64,000 bases of DNA from Chloroflexota bacterium (GTDB taxonomy: Bacteria; Chloroflexota; Anaerolineae; Anaerolineales; Villigracilaceae): assembly GCA_021414245.1 (NCBI GenBank), contig JAIOOU010000007.1:62001-126000 (forward strand), read 5' to 3'. Numbering within the stretch: position 1 is the first letter of the stretch; every line of letters begins with the position of its first letter. The translations under genes were made by a program, and so were the position numbers. The notes below the pieces were generated by a model. It did not search any database, had not been told where the DNA came from, and saw only the letters and a program-made list of their open reading frames with translations. Below, one piece after another: positions 36,603 to 44,386 of the stretch.

Positions 36603-39035
36603 ATGCGACCAAGATGGCGTAAGGTATTTCACGATCTGTTTGACAATAAGGCCCGCACCCTGCTGGTGGTCTTTTCCATTGCAGTGGGTGTATTTTCCAT
36701 TGGGGTGATCTCCGGGGCCTATGAGATCATTTCCAACGACATGAGTGCTTCATATGCTTTGAACCAGCCTGCAAACATCGAGCTTCGGACCGCCAATTAC
36801 AACGACGATGTGTTGACCTCGATTCATAATGCGCATGGGGTCCAGGAGGCGGAGGGCCGGCGCGTGATCAACTTCCGGGTGCATCCCGTCAACAGCGATC
36901 AATGGGTGTCCATTGATCTGGTTGCGATGGAGGACTTCAGCACGAACCAGGTCAATTTGCTGGTGCCGGTTTCTGGCGCAAAAGAGGCGCAAAAGGATGA
37001 GATCCTTCTGGAGAAGGATGCGCTTGAAAAAATGAATGTCGCAGTCGGCGACTATCTGGTTTTTGAATTGCCGGACGGCACGCTTAAGAACCTGCAGGTG
37101 GTCGGTATTGTCCAGGATGTAAGCACAGGGGCGGGGGATTTTCTTGCTCCACCCTTTGGATATACGGTCATGAAGACCATGCCGACCCTGCGCCAGCCCG
37201 AACTGTTCAACCGCGCGTATGTGATCATTTCGGAAGGGCAGGATGATATCGCCCGCATTCGTGAGGTGGGTACGGAATTGAAGGACCGCCTGGAAAAAAA
37301 CGGCACGTCTGTAATACGCACCCGCTTTTCTGAAACCCACAAGCATCCCATGGCAGACACCCTGAATGCCGTTCTTGGCATTTTGTTGGCGCTTGGAATC
37401 CTGATCGTTTTCCTGTCGAGTTCCCTGATCGCGAACACTTTAAGCGCACTGATGAGTCAACACCTGCGCCACATTGGTGTCATCAAACTGGTGGGCGGCA
37501 GGAATAAACAGGTCTTCGTGATGTACCTGACTCTCATGATGGCTTTTGGTGTGTTGGCCTTGTTGATCGCCGTCCCCCTGGGTGGGCAGGGAGCCTACGG
37601 CCTGGCGTTGTTCATTGCAACCAAATTGCGCTTTAACCTGCTGGGTTATCGCATTGTCCCGATGGCTTTTGCGGTTCAGATTGCGGTTGGGCTGCTGGTT
37701 CCTCTTGTTGCCGGACTTGCCCCGGTGCTGAATGGTTCGCGTATTACGGTTCTGCGGGCATTGAGCGGGGACCTGGCTGGTGATGAGAACAAACCCCAGA
37801 AAGGTCAGCCCGATCGTTTACCCTGGTTCGATTACATGCTTGTACGCGTGACAAGGATTCTGGCTGTTCGCGGCATTCACATCCCGCGGCCCTTTATCAT
37901 TTCCCTGCGGAATACCTTCCGGCGCCGCGGCCGGCTGGTGTTGACCCTCTTTACCTTGACCATGGGCGGGGCGATCTTCATTGCTGTGTTCAACGTGCGC
38001 GTGACCTTGCACGATTATGTTGAGCAGATCGGCAGTTATTTCCGTGCCGATGTCACCATGGATTTTGACCAGCCCTATCGCCTGCGCGAGGTGGAACAAT
38101 ATGCCCTGCAGGTGGATGGTATCGAACGTGTGGAAGGCTGGCAGTTTATCGGCACTGAATTGTTGTACCCGGATGGTCTGGTCGCGGAGAACATCAACCT
38201 GCTGGCCCCGCCTGCGGAAAGTGAACTGATCAATCCGATCCTGGCTTCCGGACGTTGGATCCGCAAGGACGACGTCCGCAAGCTTGCAATCAGTGAAAAA
38301 GTGCTTGATTACTATCCCGGTTTGAAGCCTGGTGATCATTTAACCATCAAGATCAAGGGCCGAAAGGAATCCTGGGAGGTGGTCGGGATCTTCAAATTCG
38401 TCGGTAATGAAGGGATTCTTGCATATGCACCCTATGAGTACATTTCGCAGATCTCTGATCTGGCAAACCGCTCATATTCGTTCCGCATGGTGACTGCGGG
38501 ACACAGCCGTGCGGAACAAGACCTCATGGCCGAGAAACTTGACCATTTCTTCCGCGATCAGGGATTTAAAGTACGCAAATCCGAATCAGGCCTGGCTTCA
38601 CTGGATACCGCTTCGGAGAGTCTCGATATTCTGGTGGTCTTCCTGCTGATCATGGCCATCCTGACCGCCATCGTCGGGGCCATGGGGTTGACCGGAACGA
38701 TGGGAATGAATGTGCTGGAACGAACGCGTGAGATCGGGATCATGCGCGCGATCGGCGCCGATGACCGGGTTGTCATGCGGACCATTATTGCGGAAGGCTT
38801 CGTGATTGGTACAATTTCGTTTGTTCTGGCAATTGGTATTTCCATACCGTTCACTTACGGGCTTTCCTATATTGTCAGTCTGGCTGTGTTTGAAACTCCC
38901 ATTGACGTGGTTTTTACGTATTTGGGATATGCCATTTGGTTTGGTTTGGTGCTGATTCTCTCAGTGGTGGGGTCCATTTTGCCGGCCCGCAATGCGGCCC
39001 GCCTCACGATCCGTGAAGTGCTGGCGTACGAGTAA
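36603..39035 (+). CDS. ABC transporter permease, FtsX/MacB family (double FtsX unit)
   Basis: An 810-residue permease. TM1 near residues 18-38 is followed by a MacB-type periplasmic domain. Next comes an FtsX block (about 255-395, with LGILLALGILIVFLSSSLIANTL), a second unit starting near 435 (TLFTLTMGGAIFIAVF), a second outer domain, and a final FtsX block (about 685-805) with TGTMGMNVLERTREIGIMRAIGA, the family signature. This is a fused long-form permease. Together with the two ATPases and the adaptor gene it forms a tripartite-like exporter. With no outer membrane expected, the substrate may be a lipid, peptide or lipoprotein. Confidence 0.92.
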   Translation: MRPRWRKVFHDLFDNKARTLLVVFSIAVGVFSIGVISGAYEIISNDMSASYALNQPANIELRTANYNDDVLTSIHNAHGVQEAEGRRVINFRVHPVNSDQWVSIDLVAMEDFSTNQVNLLVPVSGAKEAQKDEILLEKDALEKMNVAVGDYLVFELPDGTLKNLQVVGIVQDVSTGAGDFLAPPFGYTVMKTMPTLRQPELFNRAYVIISEGQDDIARIREVGTELKDRLEKNGTSVIRTRFSETHKHPMADTLNAVLGILLALGILIVFLSSSLIANTLSALMSQHLRHIGVIKLVGGRNKQVFVMYLTLMMAFGVLALLIAVPLGGQGAYGLALFIATKLRFNLLGYRIVPMAFAVQIAVGLLVPLVAGLAPVLNGSRITVLRALSGDLAGDENKPQKGQPDRLPWFDYMLVRVTRILAVRGIHIPRPFIISLRNTFRRRGRLVLTLFTLTMGGAIFIAVFNVRVTLHDYVEQIGSYFRADVTMDFDQPYRLREVEQYALQVDGIERVEGWQFIGTELLYPDGLVAENINLLAPPAESELINPILASGRWIRKDDVRKLAISEKVLDYYPGLKPGDHLTIKIKGRKESWEVVGIFKFVGNEGILAYAPYEYISQISDLANRSYSFRMVTAGHSRAEQDLMAEKLDHFFRDQGFKVRKSESGLASLDTASESLDILVVFLLIMAILTAIVGAMGLTGTMGMNVLERTREIGIMRAIGADDRVVMRTIIAEGFVIGTISFVLAIGISIPFTYGLSYIVSLAVFETPIDVVFTYLGYAIWFGLVLILSVVGSILPARNAARLTIREVLAYE

Positions 39036-39063
39036 AAAGTCCTATATTATAAAAAGGTAAAAA

Positions 39064-40185
39064 ATGAAAAAACTTACATTACATATCATTGCAACACTGA
39101 TCATCCTGTCCCTTGCGCTTTCCGCCTGCGGGACCCAGCCGCCAGCTGCCGCTGTCTCTGAAAACGTGGTCTCCACAAATGAAGTGGTTGCTGAAGGCCG
39201 TCTGGAACCCATTCACGCCACGAGCCTTTCCTTCCAGGCCCGCGGTGTGGTCGAAAAAGTATTGGTTAAAGCCGGAGACACCGTCAAGCAGGGCGATGTT
39301 CTGGTGCGCCTCGCAAATGCGGGTGGGGCTGAGGCGCAGCTGGTCATTGCTCAAAACGCGTATGATTCCCTCCTTCGCATGGAAAATGGTGACCGGGCGA
39401 AACTCTGGCAGGTCTACATGGACGCGCAGATTGCGCGTGCCGCTGCCGAAAAGAAATGGGAGGACGTGAATGTCGATACCATCGAGGACAATATTGAGGA
39501 CGACAAGGCCGCAGTCGAGGATCGTCAGCAGGACCTGAAGGATGCCCAGGAGGAATTTGATAAATATAAGGACCTGGACAAGGATAATGCCAAGCGCAAA
39601 ACCGCAAAGGATGACCTTGAAAACGCCCAGGAGGATTTGAATCAGGCGATCCGCGATCTGGAAGCCACCATGCGGGATCGTGATGAATTCAAGGCTGCCT
39701 ACGATGCTGCGCTCGGTGCGGAAGCGGAAGCCAAATATCAATATGAGATCAGTCTCGATGGTCCGAACGCCGATCAGCTTTCCATGGCCAGGGCCAATCT
39801 TGAGGCTGCGAAGGACGCACTTTCCAGTTACGTATTGACCGCTCCGTTTGACGGTATCGTGGCCGAGGTCAATGTAAAAGTGGGTGAACAGGTTGGCACA
39901 GACACCCGCGCAGTCAGTGTCGCCGATTTCAGCTCGTGGATCGTGGAGACCACGGATGTCACCGAGCTGGAAGTGGTGAAATTAAGCGCCGGTCAAAAGG
40001 TCTCACTGGTACCCGATGCCCTGCCGGGCCTGACTCTCAAGGGAACGATCACGGACATCAGCCAGGCTTATACCCAGCAGGGTGGAGATATTCTGTACAC
40101 CGTAAAAGTGCGGATTGAAAACCCCGATCCCGCATTGCGCTGGGGCATGACCGTTGAGGCCACGTTTTTGGATGCGAGCCAGTAA
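39064..40185 (+). CDS. HlyD/MacA-like adaptor lipoprotein
   Basis: A 373-residue membrane-fusion-type adaptor. It has lipobox LALSACGTQ. A lipoyl-like beta half (residues 45-90, with GVVEKVLVKAGDTVKQGDVL) is followed by a long helical hairpin (about 110-235, rich in Glu, Asp, Lys and Gln), the second lipoyl half (APFDGIVAEVNVKVGEQVG) and a beta-barrel. This order matches MacA/HlyD. It partners the FtsX permease upstream. Monoderm bacteria use such adaptors without an outer-membrane channel, for example in lipid or bacteriocin export (family knowledge). Confidence 0.92.
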   Translation: MKKLTLHIIATLIILSLALSACGTQPPAAAVSENVVSTNEVVAEGRLEPIHATSLSFQARGVVEKVLVKAGDTVKQGDVLVRLANAGGAEAQLVIAQNAYDSLLRMENGDRAKLWQVYMDAQIARAAAEKKWEDVNVDTIEDNIEDDKAAVEDRQQDLKDAQEEFDKYKDLDKDNAKRKTAKDDLENAQEDLNQAIRDLEATMRDRDEFKAAYDAALGAEAEAKYQYEISLDGPNADQLSMARANLEAAKDALSSYVLTAPFDGIVAEVNVKVGEQVGTDTRAVSVADFSSWIVETTDVTELEVVKLSAGQKVSLVPDALPGLTLKGTITDISQAYTQQGGDILYTVKVRIENPDPALRWGMTVEATFLDASQ

Positions 40186-40214
40186 GCCTGTGTTTTCATA
40201 GAACATCTGTGTGA

Positions 40215-40243
40215 TTGAAAACAAAAATAAAAAGTGCAATAAT
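40215..40243 (+). promoter_or_regulatory. candidate promoter of the riboswitch array
   Basis: TTGAAA (40215-40220), 17-nt spacer and AATAAT (40238-40243), 10 nt before the first aptamer. It lies 30 nt after the adaptor stop. A moderate match only. Confidence 0.5.
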
Positions 40244-40252
40244 AAAATTGCT

Positions 40253-40337
40253 CCGAGAAAGAGCAAAACCGGGCAAACCCGGTGACGCAAAGCCATGGGC
40301 CTAAAGCTGAACTGAGTCAAGGCCGCCAGGCTGCCGA
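40253..40337 (+). promoter_or_regulatory. c-di-GMP-I (GEMM) type riboswitch aptamer 1 of 3
   Basis: The GEMM core is present: GAGCAAAACC at 40261, a stem with loop (CCGGG/CCCGG), GACGCAAAG (40284-40292), CCATGGGCCTA and a closing segment ending GGCTGCCGA. It matches the family order GCAAA-hairpin-GACGCAAAGCC-GGG-CUA-hairpin-GCCGA. The position matching G20 of the V. cholerae Vc2 aptamer is A (40262), by eye alignment, while A18 is kept. Unit length is 81 nt to the next CCGA. Confidence 0.85.
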
Positions 40338-40424
40338 CAAAAGCAAAACCGCCAAAAGACGGCGACGCAAAGCCAGAGCGTCTAAAATCACAAATCTTGT
40401 GGTCAGGACCGACCGGCTTTCCGA
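40334..40424 (+). promoter_or_regulatory. c-di-GMP-I (GEMM) type riboswitch aptamer 2 of 3
   Basis: The core repeats: AAGCAAAACC at 40341, a short irregular stem (CCG/CGG), GACGCAAAG (40364-40372), CCAGAGCGTCTA, a stem CACAA/TTGTG, GACC and the end TTTCCGA. The first hairpin has lost its compact tetraloop. The G20-equivalent is A (40342). This is the most diverged of the three units. Confidence 0.78.
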
Positions 40425-40509
40425 AAGGCAAAATCAGGGAAACCTGGTGACGCAAAGTCATGGGTCTACGGTCATCTTATTTTTTTGGCCATGATTGCCA
40501 GACTGCCGA
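40421..40509 (+). promoter_or_regulatory. c-di-GMP-I (GEMM) type riboswitch aptamer 3 of 3
   Basis: The most canonical unit: AAAGGCAAAATC at 40424, the stem ATCAGG/CCTGGT around a GAAA tetraloop, GACGCAAAG (40449-40457), TCATGGGTCTACGG, a stem GGTCAT/ATGATT and the end GACTGCCGAA. The G20-equivalent is G (40427), as expected for c-di-GMP. A terminator hairpin begins 17 nt downstream. Confidence 0.87.
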
Positions 40510-40525
40510 AGAGCAAATCTTTTCC

Positions 40526-40559
40526 CAGGGATGACCGCATGTTGTGTCATCCCTGTTTT
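40526..40559 (+). terminator. terminator downstream of the riboswitch array
   Basis: CAGGGATGAC (40526-40535) pairs perfectly with 40546-40555 around a 10-nt loop, followed by TTTTA. It could be the expression platform of aptamer 3 or simply the end of a regulatory RNA. Confidence 0.82.
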
Positions 40560-40564
40560 AATAG

Positions 40565-40604
40565 ACCGCCGGTTCAAGCTTAACCGAAAGCTGGCCGGCG
40601 GTTT
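40565..40604 (+). terminator. second hairpin before ruvB, terminator-like
   Basis: ACCGCCGG (40565-40572) pairs with CCGGCGGT (40595-40602), with an inner 5-bp AGCTT/AAGCT stem. TTTATTGTT follows. It insulates ruvB from upstream transcription. Confidence 0.7.
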
Positions 40605-40607
40605 ATT

Positions 40608-40615
40608 GTTATAAT
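40608..40615 (+). promoter_or_regulatory. -10 element of ruvB (leaderless start)
   Basis: TGTTATAAT (an extended -10, hexamer 40610-40615) is followed by exactly 7 nt (cgccctc) and the ATG of ruvB. The spacer has no ribosome-binding site. Confidence 0.6.
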
Positions 40616-40622
40616 CGCCCTC

Positions 40623-41645
40623 ATGAGCAAACCCCTCCGCCCCCTCGACCCCGAAGCCAAACCCGATGACCGCATCGACAATGCTCTTCGTCCCGAGAAA
40701 TTAAATGATCTGATCGGACAGGATCAGGTGAAGGAGAATCTATCCATTTTGATCGATGCTGCCCGCAAACGCGGCGAGGCTTTGGATCATGTTCTTTTTT
40801 ACGGACCCCCAGGACTGGGAAAAACAACACTCGCGCATGTGCTTGCCAACGAAATGGGAGTCAACGTCAAGGTTACGGCTGGACCGGTGATTGAGCGCGC
40901 AGGCGACCTGGCCGCGATCCTCACCAACCTGCGCGCCGGGGACGTGCTCTTCATCGATGAGGTCCACCGCCTGGGCCGCGCAGTGGAGGAAGTGCTTTAT
41001 CCCGCCATGGAGGATTTTGCGCTGGATATTGTCATCGGCAAGGGGCCTTCGGCCCGTTCGATTCGATTGAAGCTGCCGCGTTTTACCATTGTGGGTGCCA
41101 CGACCCGCCTTGCCCTGGTGACAGCCCCCTTGCGGGCGCGCTTCGGTGCGGTCTACCGTCTTGATTATTACGATCCCGCAGCCATGCAATCCATTGTGAC
41201 ACGGGCCGCAGGTATGTTAAAGGTGGAAGCTGAAAAGGATGGCATCATGGAAATGGCGCGCCGTGCGCGCGGTACGCCGCGCGTGGCCTTGCGTTTGCTG
41301 CGGCGCGTGCGTGACTTTGCCCAGGTCCGCGCGAACGGCGTGATTACGAAGAATGTTGCCAAGGAAGCGCTGGACCTGCTGCAGGTCGATCCGCTCGGCC
41401 TGGATGATGTGGACCGCCGCGTACTGCGCACCATTATTGAAAAATACAACGGCGGACCGGTTGGCTTGAACACCATCGCCGCCTCCATCAGCGAGGAACA
41501 GGATACGATCATGGATGTGGTCGAGCCGTATCTTTTGCAGCTTGGTTTTCTGGATCGTACCCCCCAGGGCCGTGTCGCCACAAAGTCCGCGTATGAACAT
41601 TTGGGATATGCGTACACCGAGCAGGGGCAGGCGCGTTTGTTATAA
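40623..41645 (+). CDS. ruvB: Holliday junction branch-migration ATPase RuvB
   Basis: A 340-residue AAA+ motor. It has [19 protein letters not shown], Walker [12 protein letters not shown], Walker B FIDEVHRL, sensor 1 FTIVGATTR, arginine finger in TAPLRARFG and a winged-helix C-terminal domain with [12 protein letters not shown]. The length is normal. ruvA and ruvC are not in this window. An apparent leaderless promoter sits between the hairpins and the ATG. It is first in a run of co-directional genes including queA. Confidence 0.97.
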   Translation: MSKPLRPLDPEAKPDDRIDNALRPEKLNDLIGQDQVKENLSILIDAARKRGEALDHVLFYGPPGLGKTTLAHVLANEMGVNVKVTAGPVIERAGDLAAILTNLRAGDVLFIDEVHRLGRAVEEVLYPAMEDFALDIVIGKGPSARSIRLKLPRFTIVGATTRLALVTAPLRARFGAVYRLDYYDPAAMQSIVTRAAGMLKVEAEKDGIMEMARRARGTPRVALRLLRRVRDFAQVRANGVITKNVAKEALDLLQVDPLGLDDVDRRVLRTIIEKYNGGPVGLNTIAASISEEQDTIMDVVEPYLLQLGFLDRTPQGRVATKSAYEHLGYAYTEQGQARLL

Positions 41646-41678
41646 AGTTGGAAGGTTTGCACGTTCAAGCATATCGTT

Positions 41679-41906
41679 ATGGAAAACATTGCCCGACACC
41701 TGATGTTTGGTGGGATTATTTTATTTCTCATTGGCGGGGGAGTTTACCTTGCCGCTAAATTCGGTATTCCATTTGGAAGATTGCCCGGTGATATTCGCAT
41801 CGAAGGGGAAAATGGAAGTTTTTATTTTCCGCTTACAAGTTCGATTTTGGTTTCGATTCTGATCACCATTATCCTGAATTTGCTCTCGAAATTTATGAAT
41901 AAATAA
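41679..41906 (+). CDS. DUF2905 family small membrane protein
   Basis: A 75-residue protein with two TM segments flanking the family core FGRLPGDIRIEGENGSFYFP. DUF2905 genes are regularly found next to ruvB or queA in Firmicutes and Chloroflexota, as here, but their role is unknown. Confidence 0.9.
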   Translation: MENIARHLMFGGIILFLIGGGVYLAAKFGIPFGRLPGDIRIEGENGSFYFPLTSSILVSILITIILNLLSKFMNK

Positions 41907-41918
41907 AAGTAAATCCTA

Positions 41919-42944
41919 TTGAAAACATCCGACTTCGACTACCATCTTCCTGAGTCCTCCATTGCGCAGACTCCCGCCGAGCCGCGTGATTCTTCACGCC
42001 TGCTGGTCCTTCATCGGGATTCCGGTGCGCTCGAACACAAAATATTCCGCAATATCATTGATCACCTAAGACCGGGGGATCTGTTGGTCGTAAACCGTAC
42101 ACGCGTTATTCCGGCCCGCATATTTGCCAAAAAAGATACGGGCGGCCAGGTGGAATTGCTGCTACTCCGGCAGCGTGATGAATTGACCTGGGAAGCTCTG
42201 GTGGGCGGCAAAGGTCTGCGCGTAGGCAGGAAGATGCGAGTCGAGAATGGACCTGAAGCTGAGATCGCAGAGATCCTCGAAGGTTCTGAGCGGCTGATAA
42301 AATTTTCCGAACCCATCGAGCCTTATTTTTCAAAAGTGGGAAATGTGCCGCTCCCGCCATATATTCACGAAAAGTTAGGCGACCCCGAACGTTATCAAAC
42401 CGTCTATTCGCGGGATGCGGGTTCGGCAGCCGCACCAACGGCAGGCTTACATTTCACATCGGAATTACTCGATGAACTAAAGAGTAAAGGGGTGAAGATC
42501 GCTTATGTCACCCTGCATGTCGGTTTGGATACATTTGCGCCTGTGACAGAGGAAGATCCTGAAGAACACAAAATCCACACCGAATGGTGCGAACTCCCGC
42601 AGGAAACTGCGGACCTGATCCATGAAACCAAAAATTCGAGGGGACGGGTGGTTGCAGTAGGTACGACCTCGGTTCGGACCCTGGAGAGCGCTGCCAGCCA
42701 ATCTTCCATTAACCGTCAATCGAAGATCGGGGCATTCCGCGGCCCAACCTCCATTTATATTCTGCCCGGCTATCAATTCAAAGTGGTGGATGCGATGATC
42801 ACGAATTTCCATCTGCCAAAATCCACGCTGATCATGCTGGTCAGCGCATTTGCTGGGCGCGAAAGAATCCTGCAGACTTACGAGACAGCCATCAAAGAAG
42901 GTTATCGTTTTTATTCCTTCGGGGATGCGATGTTGATTGATTAA
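41919..42944 (+). CDS. queA: S-adenosylmethionine:tRNA ribosyltransferase-isomerase QueA
   Basis: A 341-residue queuosine-pathway enzyme that makes epoxyqueuosine from preQ1-tRNA and SAM. Motifs: FDYHLPESSIAQTPAEPRD, GDLLVVNRTRVIPARI, AAPTAGLHFT, VTLHVGLDTFAPV, and TNFHLPKSTLIMLVSAF near the end. The start codon is TTG. It works with tgt at 25822-26946. It is 12 nt after the DUF2905 gene. Confidence 0.96.
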   Translation: MKTSDFDYHLPESSIAQTPAEPRDSSRLLVLHRDSGALEHKIFRNIIDHLRPGDLLVVNRTRVIPARIFAKKDTGGQVELLLLRQRDELTWEALVGGKGLRVGRKMRVENGPEAEIAEILEGSERLIKFSEPIEPYFSKVGNVPLPPYIHEKLGDPERYQTVYSRDAGSAAAPTAGLHFTSELLDELKSKGVKIAYVTLHVGLDTFAPVTEEDPEEHKIHTEWCELPQETADLIHETKNSRGRVVAVGTTSVRTLESAASQSSINRQSKIGAFRGPTSIYILPGYQFKVVDAMITNFHLPKSTLIMLVSAFAGRERILQTYETAIKEGYRFYSFGDAMLID

Positions 42945-42982
42945 ACGTTCGATCTTTCCGACTTAAGCTATGTAAATGCATC

Positions 42983-43657
42983 ATGATGAAAACCCTGGAA
43001 ACTCTTAATAAAGAAATCATTGCCTGTCGCAAATGCCCGCGCCTCGTCGAATGGCGGGAGGAAGTTGCGCGCGTCAAGCGCAAGGCCTACCAAGACGAAG
43101 AGTATTGGGGCAAACCCGTCCCGGGATTTGGGGATCCAAAGGCGCGTGTGCTCGTGGTTGGGCTTGCCCCCGGAGCGCACGGTTCAAACCGTACCGGCCG
43201 TCAATTTACAGGCGATGCCTCGGGCGGATTCCTTTTCCCGGCGTTGTATCGGTCCGGGTTCGCGAACCAGCCCGGGGCGGAGTCCCGAAGCGATGGTCTT
43301 ATCCTCAAGGATTTGTACATCACCGCGTCAGGCCGTTGCGCTCCGCCGGATAACAAGCCCAGTCCCGGGGAATTATCCAACTGTCAGCCATATTTGGAGC
43401 GGGAGCTGGAAATTCTTCAACCGAAAGTGATCGTCTGTCTGGGTCGGATAGCATTTGAGAGGATCCTGCGCATATATTCTGCGCGCAATTCGGTATATAA
43501 ATTTGGTCACGGGGCGTCTTATCTCCTGCAAAATAAGGTCCAGGTATTGTGCTCCTATCACCCCAGCCAGCAAAACACCCTGACCGGAAAACTCACTGTT
43601 GAGATGTTTGACCAAATTTGGAAAAAAGCGAGAAACCTCATTCATGAAAATAGTTAA
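42983..43657 (+). CDS. uracil-DNA glycosylase, family 5 (UdgB type)
   Basis: A 224-residue Fe-S uracil/base glycosylase. The motif GLAPGAHGSNRTGRQFTGD (motif A of family 5, without the catalytic Asp of family 1) and CSYHPSQQNTLTGKLT (motif B) are diagnostic. Cysteines in CRKCPRLVEWREE, RCAPPDNKPSP and NCQPYLERE are placed for the 4Fe-4S cluster. It removes uracil and related deaminated bases from DNA. Confidence 0.93.
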   Translation: MMKTLETLNKEIIACRKCPRLVEWREEVARVKRKAYQDEEYWGKPVPGFGDPKARVLVVGLAPGAHGSNRTGRQFTGDASGGFLFPALYRSGFANQPGAESRSDGLILKDLYITASGRCAPPDNKPSPGELSNCQPYLERELEILQPKVIVCLGRIAFERILRIYSARNSVYKFGHGASYLLQNKVQVLCSYHPSQQNTLTGKLTVEMFDQIWKKARNLIHENS

Positions 43658-44375
43658 ACGAATCCTTCTTGGCCTTTTGGCTGTTATTGTCGCATCCATC
43701 CTGGGATTTGCAGGCTGGGCGGAAACTCCGATGGGTCCGCGGACCGAAGCCTTGGCTGCCCTGAAATCCGATCCCTCGGTCATTGTTCAGGTTGGCGATT
43801 TTATTACCTTCCAGCCCGCGGACAAACAGCCCGATACCGGTTTCATCTTTTATCCGGGCGGCCGGGTGGACTACCGGTCTTACGCAGCACCCCTGCATGC
43901 CATAGCGGAACAGGGATATCTGGTTGTGCTGGTGCCGGTACGTTTGAACCTGGCCTTCTTTGATATTAATGCGGGTGCCCCGGCCTTTTCGCAATTTCCG
44001 GAAATTAATCATTGGGCAGCAGGTGGACATTCGCTTGGGGGAGTGGCCTCGGCCTTGTTTGCGAAAGATCACCCTGAGATCGAGGGCCTGATCTTCTGGG
44101 CTTCCTATCCTGCCGATGATTCATTGAAGAACAGCGACTTGAAGATGTTGTCCATTTATGGGACGAACGATATGGCTGGCATGGTGAAATTCGATGAGAC
44201 CAAACCACTTCTGACATCAGACGCACGTTATGTCGTCATTCAAGGCGGCAATCATGCGCAATTTGGCGATTACGGTCCGCAGCCCGGAGATAATGAAGCG
44301 ACGATCTCCAGGTCGGAACAACAGGCCCAGGTCGTCAGTGCCACGGTTGAATTTCTGCAGGAATTAAGAAAATAA
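43644..44375 (+). CDS. membrane-anchored alpha/beta hydrolase (dienelactone hydrolase-like)
   Basis: A 243-residue protein. An N-terminal TM/signal segment (ILLGLLAVIVASILGFAGW) is followed by an alpha/beta fold: oxyanion region FYPGGRVDYRSYA, nucleophile GGHSLGGVAS, an acid in SIYGTNDMAG and a His in IQGGNHAQFGDYG. This is the Abhydrolase_5 type. It overlaps the glycosylase end by 14 nt. The substrate is unknown. Confidence 0.85.
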   Translation: MKIVKRILLGLLAVIVASILGFAGWAETPMGPRTEALAALKSDPSVIVQVGDFITFQPADKQPDTGFIFYPGGRVDYRSYAAPLHAIAEQGYLVVLVPVRLNLAFFDINAGAPAFSQFPEINHWAAGGHSLGGVASALFAKDHPEIEGLIFWASYPADDSLKNSDLKMLSIYGTNDMAGMVKFDETKPLLTSDARYVVIQGGNHAQFGDYGPQPGDNEATISRSEQQAQVVSATVEFLQELRK

Positions 44376-44386
44376 AAGTCAAACAA

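Noticed and set aside
40265-40500. Small open frame across the riboswitch array (40282-40494)
   Set aside because: Its translation is Lys/Arg/Ala repeats created by the GACGCAAAG motifs; the conserved feature is the RNA structure.
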